Below the pieces are notes generated by a model. It was not told the DNA's origin, did not search any database, and worked only from the letters and a program-made list of their open reading frames with translations. A program made the translations under genes and the position numbers. 64,000 nt of DNA, taken from the NCBI RefSeq assembly GCF_000519185.1, contig NZ_JAFA01000007.1:283830-347829 (forward strand), given 5' to 3'. Positions 45,172 to 54,025 of the stretch are shown piece after piece. Source of the stretch: Paraburkholderia nodosa DSM 21604. GTDB lineage: Bacteria; Pseudomonadota; Gammaproteobacteria; Burkholderiales; Burkholderiaceae. The number at the start of each line of letters is the position of its first letter. Positions within the stretch are counted from its first letter, which is position 1.

Positions 45172-45988
45172 GGATCTGTCGCAGTAACGCGTCGGGTATC
45201 ATGTGCCGTGACAATACGGAGGATCGGGCACTTGATGAAGACTCTGAATCCAGCTGTGGCACGGGTGCTCAAGCGTTTGCACTACCCGCTCGATGTGATC
45301 CTGACGTGCGTGCGCTGGTATGTGGCGTATCCGCTGAGTCTTCGACACCTGGAAGAGATGATGGCGGAGCGCGGAATCTCGGTCGATCATTCAACCGTGC
45401 ACCGCTGGGCCATCAAGGTGTTGCCGGTTCTGGAGAAGGCCTTTCGCCGCCACAAGAAAGCCGTCGGCCGGAGCTGGCGAATGGATGAAACGTATATCAA
45501 GGTCCGAGGCCAGTGGAAGTATTTGTATCGCGCAGTCGACAAGGAGAGGAACACGGTCGACTTTCTGCTGCGTGCCCATCGTGATCAGGCCGCGGCGCGC
45601 CGCTACTTCGAAAAGTCAATCGACCAAAACGGCGAACGCGAGACGGTGACAGTCGATAAGAGTGGTGCGAACCTGGTCGCGCTGGATGCCCTTAACGCGG
45701 AGCGGGAAATACCGATCAAGATTCGCGAAAACAAATATCTTAACAATGTTATAGAGCAGGATCACCGGGCGATCAAGCGGCGCACACGGCCCATGCTGGG
45801 CTTCAGGAATTTTCGTTGTGCCCGCATTTTGTTGAGCGGCATCGAACTCATGCACATGATCGCCAAAGGCCAAATGGAAGAACGTGGCATCGGATGCACT
45901 CGTGCCGAGCAGTTCCACTCTCTGGCAGCATAAGTAATCCTCACTATACTGCCGACTAGTCGCCATCTTGCCTTATCGCGACAAAACC
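45172..45988 (+). mobile_element. IS6-family insertion sequence, copy C (817 bp)
   Basis: The right end CCTTATCGCGACAAAACC (45971-45988) is identical to that of copy A at 11828-11845. The left end, GGATCTGTCGCAGTAACG (45172-45189), is more diverged. No 8-bp duplication flanks it. It truncates the doxA-like gene on its left. Confidence 0.85.
45235..45933 (+). CDS. IS6-family DDE transposase (copy C)
   Basis: A 232-residue transposase. The frame is open further upstream, but ATG 45235 (MKTLNPAVARVLKRLHYP) matches the start of the copy-A enzyme. The DDE residues are in WRMDETYIKVRG, VTVDKSGAN and NNVIEQDHRAIKRRT. It is intact. It differs from copy A mainly in charged surface positions and the C-terminus (IGCTRAEQFHSLAA). 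Confidence 0.93.
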   Translation: MKTLNPAVARVLKRLHYPLDVILTCVRWYVAYPLSLRHLEEMMAERGISVDHSTVHRWAIKVLPVLEKAFRRHKKAVGRSWRMDETYIKVRGQWKYLYRAVDKERNTVDFLLRAHRDQAAARRYFEKSIDQNGERETVTVDKSGANLVALDALNAEREIPIKIRENKYLNNVIEQDHRAIKRRTRPMLGFRNFRCARILLSGIELMHMIAKGQMEERGIGCTRAEQFHSLAA

Positions 45989-46942
45989 GGTGTCGGTCAT
46001 CGTGCCGCTGGCATCGATGCCCAATACCTGGACTTGCGAAAGCCCTTGCATGGTTCCGTCTCCAATGGTTGAAGTAGTCATGAGCCGTGTTGTGCACGTT
46101 GGTCCGAACGTGTCGAACGTGAAGTGACGGCTCGCGCTCGTCCATGCGACAACCATGCCATCGGAGGAAAAGTCTGGACGGAGCCCCACGCGGCAAGGCC
46201 GCGCGGGCGGAGCCGCATGCAGGTGTGGCTGCGAGGTACGCGCCGGCGACCGGGTCCGGCGGCCGGTTTTCATCTGTACCAGCGTTCGAATGCCGGGACA
46301 TCCTATGGCGGGTGCGGGTGCCGATGCCGGCTCACCGGCTTGCCCCGGTATGTGTCGCTACGAAATTCCGTTTGGACGTCGCATTGCGGAAGGTGCCTTG
46401 GCACGGACGCACTCTCCCGCGCATCGATGGTGGCGTGCCACTCGATGTTGTCTGAATGGAAGAGACGTCGCGAATCAAGTATGCGACGGTTCTCGGGTGT
46501 GGAACTAGTTGTCTGCAGCATTTCTCTATGCAGATGCCGTTGGAGTTCGTAGTGGAACCGCGCGATTCCGACCGGCTGTCTCTGTCAAAAGCGCACCTGC
46601 AAGCGAGAGTGTCTCGATGAGATGACACGCTGGGTGCCGCGGTAGAAATTTTTTGCGCTATTCGAGTCTCACCATCCCAAAAAGCAGGACCGGGCGGGCG
46701 CCAGTTCCGATTGCGACGATGCCGTATCCACTCCGTGCAACAGCGGTTCAGTCTCTTGGACCCGGTGATGGAGGAGGGGCTGCATGACACCCGATCCTTC
46801 GTTTTCAGAAACTGCTCGAAGCACCTCAGTTGTCGGTCGAATGTTGGCGATGGTCAATGAGATCCTGCCGGCGAATGTGTCGCGGCGGAAAGAGTTCCTT
46901 GTTGGCGCCCGATTCTTGGACATGCACCGACGTCACGGTTGC
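45989..46942. other. Accessory stretch right of the IS6 element, no confirmed gene
   Basis: A minus-strand frame entering the IS reads SDGMVVAWTSASRHFTFDTF and TMQGLSQVQVLGIDASGT (about 45990-46160). It looks protein-like and may be the remainder of a gene cut by the IS, but I do not recognise it and it is not DoxD. From about 46280 to 46942 I see no coding signal; the stretch seems to be decayed DNA upstream of the DUF4148 genes. Confidence 0.35.
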
Positions 46943-47293
46943 TCAACTGCCGAAGTACGGATCGCAGAAGCTGGCAGGGCCGACACACGACGAAGGCGCG
47001 TTCTGGGGCGAACGAACGTGGCCGCCGGCAGCGGACGTACCGTTCATCGTTGTGCCACCCATGGCGTCGTGGGACATGCGCTGGTTGTCCTGCGCGGCGA
47101 TTTTTGCTTCGGCAGCCAGAATATCGTCCGGATAGTGGGCGTCGCTACCAGCCGACGGACTGTAGCCGGCCTGCTCGACGCGAACCAGGTCCGCGCGGAC
47201 TTCGGCGCGCGTGAGTGGCGCGCTGGTTTGCGCGAAGCTTTCAAGCGGACTGGCGAGAGCCACAGCGGCGATGATAAATGCGAGGGTTTTCAT
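46943..47293 (-). CDS. Secreted DUF4148-family protein (copy 1)
   Basis: A 116-residue exported protein with signal peptide MKTLAFIIAAVALASPLESFA. The DUF4148 core is LTRAEVRADLVRVEQAGYSP and DAHYPDDILAAEAKIAA, followed by a Gly/Met/Ser-rich linker and the C-terminus SSCVGPASFCDPYFGS. The two cysteines seven apart and the terminal YFGS recur in copies 2 and 3, suggesting a disulfide or metal-binding tail. It follows copy 2 after 50 bp and has AAGGAG before its ATG, so it is probably co-transcribed from the promoter at 47745. Function is unknown for the family, which is typical of Burkholderiaceae. Confidence 0.9.
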   Translation of the reverse strand: MKTLAFIIAAVALASPLESFAQTSAPLTRAEVRADLVRVEQAGYSPSAGSDAHYPDDILAAEAKIAAQDNQRMSHDAMGGTTMNGTSAAGGHVRSPQNAPSSCVGPASFCDPYFGS

Positions 47294-47343
47294 GATAGCA
47301 CTCCTTAAGTTAGTTGTTTGAGCCGAATGGAATTCAGTGGGGG

Positions 47344-47670
47344 TCAGCTGCCGAAGTACAGCGTGCAGAAGCTCACGGGCCCGACGCAGCTTGACGGCGT
47401 TTCCTGCCGGACGCTGGCAGCTGCGGAATGCGTTCCTGCCACACCGCCGACGTTTTCCTCGCTTTGCTTCTGGCGCGCCACCTGCTGCGTATAGACCGGG
47501 CTTACGTCGGGATACGATGCGTCGGTGACGAAGCGCGAGCCGTCGTTCTCGGCCTGGATCAGTTGTTGACGCACTTCGGCGCGGGTGAGGTCTTCGGCCG
47601 ATGCAGCGCCGGCAAAGCCGACGCTGGCGAGGGAAAGAAGGGATACCGTCAATGCACGAACGATTTTCAT
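47344..47670 (-). CDS. Secreted DUF4148-family protein (copy 2)
   Basis: A 108-residue exported protein with signal peptide MKIVRALTVSLLSLASVGFA, the core LTRAEVRQQLIQAENDGSRF and YPDVSPVYTQQVARQK, a Gly/Ala/Ser-rich linker and the C-terminus SSCVGPVSFCTLYFGS. ATG 47670 starts the signal peptide; the frame continues 23 codons upstream without support. An ECF-type promoter lies at 47745-47771, about 75 bp upstream. The gene leads a two-gene unit with copy 1. Confidence 0.9.
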   Translation of the reverse strand: MKIVRALTVSLLSLASVGFAGAASAEDLTRAEVRQQLIQAENDGSRFVTDASYPDVSPVYTQQVARQKQSEENVGGVAGTHSAAASVRQETPSSCVGPVSFCTLYFGS

Positions 47671-47744
47671 TTCGAATTCCTTAATAAATTTCCAATTTGC
47701 CGGCGAAAGCGGAAGTTGCTGTGCTTCCAGACTTTTCATGAGGA

Positions 47745-47771
47745 TAAACAGGGTTTCGGAGCGGCTATTCC
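47745..47771 (-). promoter_or_regulatory. ECF-sigma-type promoter of the DUF4148 pair
   Basis: GGAATAG (47771-47765) followed after 13 bp by CTGTTTA (47751-47745). Compared with the 50641 promoter, the 27-bp segment is nearly the same: GGAATA[A/G]CCGC...CTGTTT[A/G]. Confidence 0.55.
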
Positions 47772-47880
47772 AGGACTTTGGCTAGCGAAGCGCGATATTG
47801 TTGGCCGCGAGTCCATGCCGTTAGATTAGCGACTTCGGACGCAGCTGAAAAATACCAACTTTGGATGCGAGCCATGCGGT

Positions 47881-47899
47881 GCGGTTATGGAATAACCGC
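47881..47899. repeat. Perfect inverted repeat between DUF4148 and LysR genes
   Basis: GCGGTTATGGAATAACCGC has 8-bp arms and a 3-bp centre and embeds GGAATAACCGC, the same string as the -35 region at 50661. It may be a terminator or operator near the end of the LysR gene at 47969. Confidence 0.5.
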
Positions 47900-47968
47900 G
47901 CGCAGGCGGAGCGTCGACGATAGCGCCAGCCTGAAGGCGGGCGTAGGGTGGGGGCGAGCGGGTGCCGC

Positions 47969-48925
47969 TTAAGCGGCGTCGCTTTCGGTGGGCGTAGCAG
48001 CGGTCGTCTTGCGCGGCTTTTGTTGTCTTTGCGTGCTGGCCGCCGCTGCGGTCGCCGCAATGACGAGATCGAACAGGGCTTGGCTGCTCGGCGAAAGCGA
48101 GCGCCCCTTGTGCCAGACCATGTGCAAGGGCCGTTCGATACGTAGGTCTTCGACTTCGACGATCGTGAGTTCGCCGCGGCGCACTTCGTCGCGCACGCTC
48201 AACAGCGACACGTAAGCGAGAGCGTGCTGGGCGAGCAGCATGCGCTTGATTGCTTCCGTGTCGCTCACCGACATCAGCGGCTCGATCTTCAGCTGCGCGC
48301 GCGCATAGGCTTCCTCGACGATGGCGCGCGTGCCCGAGCCTGGCTCGCGCATGATGACGACCTGATCGACGAGATCGCCGGCCCGTATGCGCTGGCCCGC
48401 ACGCGGATGGCCCGCCGCGGCTACCACCGCGATCTCGTCGGAGCCGATAGGGCGCGCGTGCAGGACCGTATCGTCGAACGGACCTTCGACAAAGCCGAGC
48501 GTGAACGTGAGATCGCGAATTCCGGCCTCGACGCGTTCCGTGTTGGTCACGGTCAGATCGATCGCCACGCGCGGGTAGCTTGCGTTGAACCGCGCGATCA
48601 TGTCGGGCACGAAGTACACACCCAGTGTTGCGCTCGCACCGAGCTTCATGTGGCCTGCGCCGAGCCCGGCGAGTTCTTTCAACTGGTTTTCAGCGCCGTC
48701 GGCGAGTGTGAAGATGCGCTCAGCGTAGTCGAACAACGTCTTGCCGGCTTCAGTCAACGCAACGCCGCGCGGCAGGCGGTCGAACAGGATGATGCCCACG
48801 CGGTCCTCCAGTTCGCGGATTTCGCGGGTCACGGCAGGCTGGCTCACGTGCAGACGCTCGGCGCCCGCGCTGACGCTGCCCGCGCGCGCAACTTCATAGA
48901 AGGCGAGGAGGTGGGTGAAGTTCAT
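47969..48925 (-). CDS. LysR-family regulator
   Basis: A 318-residue regulator. It has an N-terminal helix-turn-helix (ARAGSVSAGAERLHVSQPAV and the recognition-helix region TREIRELEDRVGIILFDRL) and a substrate-binding domain from about 90 with MKLGASATLGVYFVPDMIAR. The closing part is REPGSGTRAIVEEAY, a motif of CysB/CbbR-type anion-sensing regulators. The C-terminal ~25 residues are polar and Thr/Ala-rich, an extension. It is 30 bp downstream of the periplasmic binding-protein gene and could be co-transcribed with it from the promoter at 49793. A sulfur- or oxyanion-responsive role is plausible. Confidence 0.85.
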   Translation of the reverse strand: MNFTHLLAFYEVARAGSVSAGAERLHVSQPAVTREIRELEDRVGIILFDRLPRGVALTEAGKTLFDYAERIFTLADGAENQLKELAGLGAGHMKLGASATLGVYFVPDMIARFNASYPRVAIDLTVTNTERVEAGIRDLTFTLGFVEGPFDDTVLHARPIGSDEIAVVAAAGHPRAGQRIRAGDLVDQVVIMREPGSGTRAIVEEAYARAQLKIEPLMSVSDTEAIKRMLLAQHALAYVSLLSVRDEVRRGELTIVEVEDLRIERPLHMVWHKGRSLSPSSQALFDLVIAATAAAASTQRQQKPRKTTAATPTESDAA

Positions 48926-48955
48926 CGGATTCGGCGGTTCGGGGAAAGGATGCGT

Positions 48956-49747
48956 TCAGGCAGGCGCTTTGCCGTCCGCGGGTGCGGCGCCGGTCATCCA
49001 ACCCCAGCGCGCGAAAATCGCGGCGCCTTCGCGCGACTTCAGGAAATCGACGAATTGTCTGGATGCAGGATTCTCGGCTCCGCGCTTCGTTACTGCAATG
49101 CCCGCGTCGCGATAGATTGCGTAGCGCGGCTCGATCGGTACCGTGTCCGCGAGCGACGGGTTCGCCACCTGCCAGATGTTCCAGATCAGCCAGGCATCGA
49201 TATCGGGCTGCGAGATCCACGTTTGTCGTGCGACGGCACTGTTGCCGGCATAGCTCACGATGTTATGGCGCAGGGCGTCGAGGGTGCGGATGTCGCCCAG
49301 GCGGCCCGCCACATCCTCCCACACGCCGTTCTGTCCCGCGCCGTTCACGACGAGCACCTTCACGCCCGGCTTGAGCACGTCCGCAAGACCGCGGATGTGG
49401 CGAGGGTTGCCGGGCCGCACGAGGATCGCCATGGGGCGCAGATAGAGTGGCGTGGGCGCATCGGGCGCGAGTTGGTCACCCATGGCCACGACGAAGTCGG
49501 ACATCATCGTCTCGGAGCCGCTGAAGACGAGATCCGCGTCGGCGCGGGCGTGGTCGATCCAGGCGGGCGTGGGGCCCGCCGCGACCTCGACATGCGTGCC
49601 GGTTTCCTTTTCGAACGCGGCGGCGGCTTCCTTCATCGCGGGCGCGGGGCCGCCTGGACCGTAGACGTGCAGCGTGGACTGGGCGGCCGCGTAGCCGCAC
49701 GCGAGCGAAAGGCAGAGCGCGCTGGCGGCGCGGAGTGCGAGCTTCAT
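48956..49747 (-). CDS. ModA-like periplasmic substrate-binding protein
   Basis: A 263-residue exported protein. Signal peptide MKLALRAASALCLSLACGYA is followed by STLHVYGPGGPAPAMKEAA and FEKETGTHVEVAAGPTPAWI, then a type-2 periplasmic-binding-protein fold with DLVFSGSETMMSDFVVAM and AILVRPGNPRHIRGLADVLK. The architecture is that of molybdate/sulfate/thiosulfate binding proteins, but no ABC permease or ATPase is near, so ligand and transporter are unknown. A related but longer protein is at 62754. ATG 49747 starts the signal peptide. An ECF-type promoter is at 49793-49819. Confidence 0.8.
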   Translation of the reverse strand: MKLALRAASALCLSLACGYAAAQSTLHVYGPGGPAPAMKEAAAAFEKETGTHVEVAAGPTPAWIDHARADADLVFSGSETMMSDFVVAMGDQLAPDAPTPLYLRPMAILVRPGNPRHIRGLADVLKPGVKVLVVNGAGQNGVWEDVAGRLGDIRTLDALRHNIVSYAGNSAVARQTWISQPDIDAWLIWNIWQVANPSLADTVPIEPRYAIYRDAGIAVTKRGAENPASRQFVDFLKSREGAAIFARWGWMTGAAPADGKAPA

Positions 49748-49792
49748 GGTGTATTTCCCCAAGGGATTGAGATGAGAACGGGCACTACCCGG

Positions 49793-49819
49793 CGAACACA
49801 GCCGCACCGCCTTTATTCC
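49793..49819 (-). promoter_or_regulatory. ECF-sigma-type promoter of the binding-protein gene
   Basis: GGAATAA (49819-49813) followed after 13 bp by GTGTTCG (49799-49793), about 45 bp upstream of ATG 49747. Sequence upstream of the -35 is nearly identical to that of the element at 43585-43611 (GAAAAAATCCA and GCCGGAATAAA on the minus strand). Confidence 0.6.
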
Positions 49820-50211
49820 GGCACGGATGGATTTTTTCCCGGCACGTTCATATGCGCCGCGGGGCGGCGCTCCTCAAGCTTGAACACGCGGGGCTGTTTC
49901 AACAGATAAAAAATCGGATTGCGACGTACGGAAGCACACTGGCTGCCCAAGAGAGCGTGCCATGTGGCTCGACCGCAGCTCGTTCAATTTGCCCAACCCG
50001 CCGGCGATCTGGAGATCATCGGGCGACACCGCCTCACTCATGCATCGGCAGTTCGTCTTGCGAAGCGCACCGCGAATACGAAGCAGCGCACGCGGAACCG
50101 TCTGCCGATCGGTCGCAGGCAGCGAACTTCGAGGGCGAGCGATGTGCCGGCCGTCCGGCACATATGGTAGGTGCCTTGCTGGCCGGACGGTGGTCACGGG
50201 GTGTCATGGCA
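49820..50211. other. Intergenic stretch of ~390 bp
   Basis: No confirmed gene. A minus-strand frame (about 49874-50197) contains DLQIAGGLGKLNELRSSHMA but has no start signals or recognised homologue, so it is left out. The upstream end carries the conserved block of the promoter at 49793. Confidence 0.35.
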
Positions 50212-50568
50212 TCAGCTGCCGAAAAAGATATTGCAGAAGCTGGCCGGGCCGACACACGAATCCGGAGCGGGTTTCGGTTGCCGGGCCTGAGTGCTGGCAG
50301 CCGAGGTACCCATCGGCGCACCACCCATGGCTTCGTTTGCCTGCTGGGGTTGTTGCTGCTCATTGGTGGCGACTTTCGCTTCCGCAACAAGGAGATCGTT
50401 GGGGTAGTTTGCGTCTTCGCCGGCCGAGGGGGTGTAGCCCGCCTGTTCGACCCGGGCCAGGTCTGCGCGTGCTTCGACACGCGTGAGGCCTTGAGCCGAG
50501 CTGGCCGTAGCAAAGCCTGCGGAAGCGAGAAAAACGAGGGAAAGCGCGAGTGCGCGGCATGAGTTCAT
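50212..50568 (-). CDS. Secreted DUF4148-family protein (copy 3)
   Basis: A 118-residue exported protein with signal peptide MNSCRALALSLVFLASAGFA, the core LTRVEARADLARVEQAGYTP and DANYPNDLLVAEAKVAT, a Gln/Ala-rich linker and the C-terminus DSCVGPASFCNIFFGS. It is closest to copy 1. ATG 50568 is the signal-peptide start; the open frame runs 42 codons farther upstream. The promoter element at 50641-50667 is shared in form with copy 2. Confidence 0.9.
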   Translation of the reverse strand: MNSCRALALSLVFLASAGFATASSAQGLTRVEARADLARVEQAGYTPSAGEDANYPNDLLVAEAKVATNEQQQPQQANEAMGGAPMGTSAASTQARQPKPAPDSCVGPASFCNIFFGS

Positions 50569-50640
50569 TTTGGATTCCAAATTGATAGAAAGGGTTTTAG
50601 AATGAAAAAGAGGCGGTGATTCCCGGTTGCCTCTTCGACG

Positions 50641-50667
50641 CAAACAGATGGTCAAGGCGGTTATTCC
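50641..50667 (-). promoter_or_regulatory. ECF-sigma-type promoter of DUF4148 copy 3
   Basis: GGAATAA (50667-50661) followed after 13 bp by CTGTTTG (50647-50641), about 75 bp before ATG 50568. The GGAATAACCGC string also occurs in the palindrome at 47881. Confidence 0.55.
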
Positions 50668-50694
50668 AGTCGGCTTGCAGATGTTTTGCCGCAC

Positions 50695-51014
50695 GGACGA
50701 CGTCCTGGACCTGCCGCGCCCCTGGTTGCGGGCGTTGAAGAAAGCTTAGGGGAAAGGCCTGCTGCCGAATAATATGATGTTGCGATGCTTGCCATGCCAT
50801 GCAGTCATGGCAACAGGACGTAGCGGTGAACGCAATGGGCGTGCGTGCGCATTGGGAATTGCCCGGAATAACTCTGCTCGTTCACCGTTTGCATTCGCAT
50901 GCCACGCGTTCGTTCCCGGCAGGCGTTGCCCGAATGGTGCGGCGCATCAATGACTCGTCTCGTCTTCGAGGAGCGCGTGATCTGCCAATGGAGAGGACAT
51001 TACCTGACCGCTTG
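50695..51014. other. Intergenic stretch between DUF4148 copy 3 and a LysR gene
   Basis: About 320 bp with no gene recognised on either strand. No clear terminator for the LysR gene that ends at 51015 was found. Confidence 0.4.
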
Positions 51015-51953
51015 TCAGGCAACGAGATCGAACGCCGGCTGAACCTTCGCCTTACCGTCAACGCCGAAGAAACGTGTGCACGTATCGACAAAACTGCGTA
51101 TGCGATGCGGGACGGTCCCGTAGCGTAGATAAGCCACGCCGAGCGCCGCGGTTTCGCCGACCAACTGGCAACCGGGGAATACGAGCCGCAGCTTATCGCT
51201 GGCCAGATACGGGGCGGCGAGGCATTCAGGCAAGAGTGCCATGCCGAATCCAGACAAGGCCAACTGGATAGCGGCAGATTCACCCACACTCATCCGGACG
51301 CTCCCAGGGGTAAGTGTCATAACGCTGTCCCCTCGATCGACCCGTAGTACCCGGTCCGCTTTGATTTCGTCCGCGCAGGAAAGGATGACATGGCCGCTCA
51401 AGTCCAGCCGCGTGCAATCGAATTCTCTTTGAGTCAGATAGGCCAGGCTCGCCACGAGTAGTATTGGAGAATGGAGAATGCGGCGGCAAATGACATCGGC
51501 ATCCAGAACCATGTCCGGTGGATATACGGCGACGTCAATGCTGTCTTGCCCGAGACGCAAGTAGTTCGTGCGCACGTTCAGTACGACCTCGACTTTGGGT
51601 GCTGCGTAACGATATGCGGTGATGGCTTGCGGCAGGCCGGCTTCAATTGCAATCGGGTGAGCTGCGATACGCAGCACACCACGTGGCTCGTCGCGATCGA
51701 CCAGGAGACGTTGCTCTCCTTCAAAGAGACGGTCCAGCACTTCGACGCAGATATCGAAATACTCCCGGGCGCCAGGCGCGAGCGAGACGAATCGCGACGT
51801 CCGGTTCACAAGCCGGGTTTGCGTATGGGATTCGAGATTGCTTACGGCGCGGGACAGCGCAGCGAGCGAGACGTTCAGCTGCCGCGCGGCCCTGGTGAAG
51901 CTCTCGAGACGAACGACGGTGACGAACGCCTTGATGGATTGGATGTGGTCCAT
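51015..51953 (-). CDS. LysR-family regulator
   Basis: A 312-residue LysR regulator of the DhcR/AaeR-like group. MDHIQSIKAFVTVVRLESFT and AARQLNVSLAALSRAVSNLE form the winged helix-turn-helix. The effector domain from about residue 85 has VLRIAAHPIAIEAGLPQAIT and DVAVYPPDMVLDADVICRRI. In the helix, SLAALSRAVSNLE has Ala where Ser or Thr is more usual. ATG 51953 is the natural start; the open frame extends 34 codons upstream. It is divergent from the porin gene at 52463, with a 510-bp gap, and may regulate it. Confidence 0.85.
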   Translation of the reverse strand: MDHIQSIKAFVTVVRLESFTRAARQLNVSLAALSRAVSNLESHTQTRLVNRTSRFVSLAPGAREYFDICVEVLDRLFEGEQRLLVDRDEPRGVLRIAAHPIAIEAGLPQAITAYRYAAPKVEVVLNVRTNYLRLGQDSIDVAVYPPDMVLDADVICRRILHSPILLVASLAYLTQREFDCTRLDLSGHVILSCADEIKADRVLRVDRGDSVMTLTPGSVRMSVGESAAIQLALSGFGMALLPECLAAPYLASDKLRLVFPGCQLVGETAALGVAYLRYGTVPHRIRSFVDTCTRFFGVDGKAKVQPAFDLVA

Positions 51954-52462
51954 TGCGTGTTGCTCCAGCGAAGTGCATACATTGAGGTCTGGCCGATTGA
52001 TCGTCGCAGCGCTCGGGCAGGGAGTTCCCACGCGATATTGACTACCGGGCGCCAAAGCCAGCTATGTGTAGCAAGTGAACACTGAACGTCTATTTCTATT
52101 CCAGCATCACAAGCTTTTCGGGCGCGAAATCATTGCAATGGGCGGAGTGTTGCACTGACGACACATGAGTTCCGATAGTGCCGGGCCGCTGCGATCCGCA
52201 ACGTCGTTCCATGAGAAGAATTTTCGAGCGATAGCCAGGATCGAGCGCAAGAAATTTTCCGGTCTAAAGTCGGCAAGCACGACTCCACTATCTTTTTCCG
52301 CTTGCTAACGTTTTGTGAAAGTCGCTTGCTGATAGCGCAACCTAGCCTTTTGTCGGTGCGATGACCGATTGGCCAGGCCGAAGACCTATACTCGCGCCGC
52401 CTCCTGTTCCTGGCATCCCATTCGTTACCCCAAAAAAGTATTTGTTAGTGGAGAAACAAACA
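51954..52462. other. Divergent promoter region between LysR and porin genes
   Basis: No gene was seen. The region should contain both promoters and the LysR binding site (T-N11-A), but no single clear palindrome stood out. Confidence 0.4.
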
Positions 52463-53638
52463 ATGAAATTCCGGCACCTGGCAACGGCGTCGATGTTGTT
52501 GTCTGCATGCGCCGCTCATGCGCAAAGTAGTGTGACTCTCTTCGGCGTGGCCGACGAAAGCGTTGTCTACGTGAACAATCAGCGGACGGGTGGCGCCAAC
52601 AGTAGCGGAGCCAGCAATTGGCTCGTCAATAGCGGCAGCGTCACGACGTCGCGCTGGGGACTGCGTGGAAACGAAGACCTTGGTGGCGGGCTCGCTGCTG
52701 TTTTCTGGCTGGAAAATGGCTTCAATGTATCCAGCGGCAAGTTGAATAACGGCGGCGATCTTTTTGGTCGCCAGGCATATGTCGGCCTGACCGATAACCG
52801 GGTCGGCGCACTCACGCTCGGCCGTCAGTACGACTTCCTCGTCGATTACCTCGCACCGCTCTCTGCCGTCGGTGCGGGCTTCGGCGGCAACTTCGCCGAC
52901 CATCCGTACGACAACGACAATCTGGCGAACGACCTGCGTCTCAACAACTCGATCAAGTTCAGCAGCGTGGCATTCGACGGCTTCCGCGCCGGTGCGATGT
53001 ACGGGTTCTCGAACGACGCGGGCGCATTTGCCAACAATCGTGCGTACAGCCTCGGAGCGAGCTACGCCTATGGTCCGCTCAATGTCGGCGCAGCGTTCCT
53101 GCAGATCGATCGCGCTGCCGGCGCCGCGAATGCCAATGCAACGGGCACGGCGAGCACGGGCGACACCAACGTGCTGACGACGGGGGGACGCCAGCAGATC
53201 TATGGCGTCGGTGCGAAGTACCTGTTCGGCAAGTCGCAGGTAGGGTTCGTTTGGACTCATTCGTCGACCAACGATGTGACGGGAATCTGGCAGGGCGGCA
53301 GCATTGCTGCACTCAACGGCAGCAACATGAAGTTCGACAACTTCGAAGTCAACGGCCGTTACTTCCTCACGCCGGCTTTCAGCCTCGGTGCCTCCTATAC
53401 CTACACCATGGGCCAGTTCGATGCTGTGTCGGGGACGCTGAAGCCAAAGTGGAACCAGGTGATGGGGCAGGCCGACTACCAGCTTTCGAAGCGTACTGAC
53501 CTCTACCTCGAAGGCGTCTATCAGCACGTCAGCGGAGGCGGCGGCAATCCGGCTTTCGACGCCGGTGTGTTCAGCCTGACCCCCGCCTCGGGCAGCGAGC
53601 AGGTCGTGGTGGCCCTGGGGATGCGCCACCGGTTCTAA
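52463..53638 (+). CDS. Gram-negative general porin (OmpC-like)
   Basis: A 391-residue outer-membrane porin with signal peptide MKFRHLATASMLLSACAAHA, then QSSVTLFGVADESVVYVNNQ. GNEDLGGGLAAVFWLENGFN and LGRQYDF follow, and it ends with QVVVALGMRHRF, the C-terminal Phe strand. ATG 52463 follows GTGGAGAAAC. The open frame continues 34 codons upstream without a signal. It shares the class of the porin at 16496 but is a different gene. A strong terminator follows at 53665. Confidence 0.93.
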   Translation: MKFRHLATASMLLSACAAHAQSSVTLFGVADESVVYVNNQRTGGANSSGASNWLVNSGSVTTSRWGLRGNEDLGGGLAAVFWLENGFNVSSGKLNNGGDLFGRQAYVGLTDNRVGALTLGRQYDFLVDYLAPLSAVGAGFGGNFADHPYDNDNLANDLRLNNSIKFSSVAFDGFRAGAMYGFSNDAGAFANNRAYSLGASYAYGPLNVGAAFLQIDRAAGAANANATGTASTGDTNVLTTGGRQQIYGVGAKYLFGKSQVGFVWTHSSTNDVTGIWQGGSIAALNGSNMKFDNFEVNGRYFLTPAFSLGASYTYTMGQFDAVSGTLKPKWNQVMGQADYQLSKRTDLYLEGVYQHVSGGGGNPAFDAGVFSLTPASGSEQVVVALGMRHRF

Positions 53639-53664
53639 CCGCCCGGGTTCTGCACGCCGCCGGT

Positions 53665-53699
53665 CCGCGCCACGCCGAGCAGCGTTCGGCGCGGCTTTT
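53665..53699 (+). terminator. Rho-independent terminator of the porin gene
   Basis: CCGCG and CGCCGA pair with TCGGCG and CGCGG around a 7-base loop (53665-53694). CTTTT follows on the plus strand. The stem starts 27 bp after the porin stop codon. Confidence 0.75.
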
Positions 53700-54019
53700 G
53701 ATCGAGCCGGCCTGACGGCCCGGGCGCGGACCCGCAGTGGATAGCAGAGATTGAGGGGCACGCACCGAGAATGCCTTTGCGACAGGAGGCCAACTATAGG
53801 GACCTCGTCGCAGCGGGGAAAATATCATACTGATATGTGCTCCATGCTTTTCACGTATGACAGCGATTCGCGCGAGCGAAGGCGGAGCGGCTATAGGGAG
53901 CATGTATAAGTCGAAGTGATGGCATCAATGCCATCATGGTATTTTTCGGAACGAAAATCGCTCCTTAAACTGCAAGCCATGCAGTCGTGTACTGCGGATC
54001 GCTTAAACCGGTTTAAGGA
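53700..54019. other. Promoter region of the cytochrome/oxidase operon
   Basis: No gene was recognised. The region carries the palindrome at 53918-53935 and the shared downstream block TATTTTTCG. An AT-rich, TTAAAC-type -10 candidate lies near 53965. Other possible elements were not resolved. Confidence 0.45.
53918..53935. promoter_or_regulatory. Perfect 18-bp palindrome upstream of the cytochrome/oxidase operon
   Basis: GATGGCAT-CA-ATGCCATC is a perfect inverted repeat about 90 bp before the first start codon. The 16-bp core recurs upstream of the ferredoxin reductase gene (61249-61264), with a common downstream string TATTTTTCG. No regulator in the window is an obvious binder. Confidence 0.7.
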
Positions 54020-54025
54020 ATGGCC

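Noticed and set aside
48224..49909. 561-codon plus-strand frame over LysR and the binding protein
   Set aside because: No recognisable domain; crosses two real genes and their promoter on the other strand.
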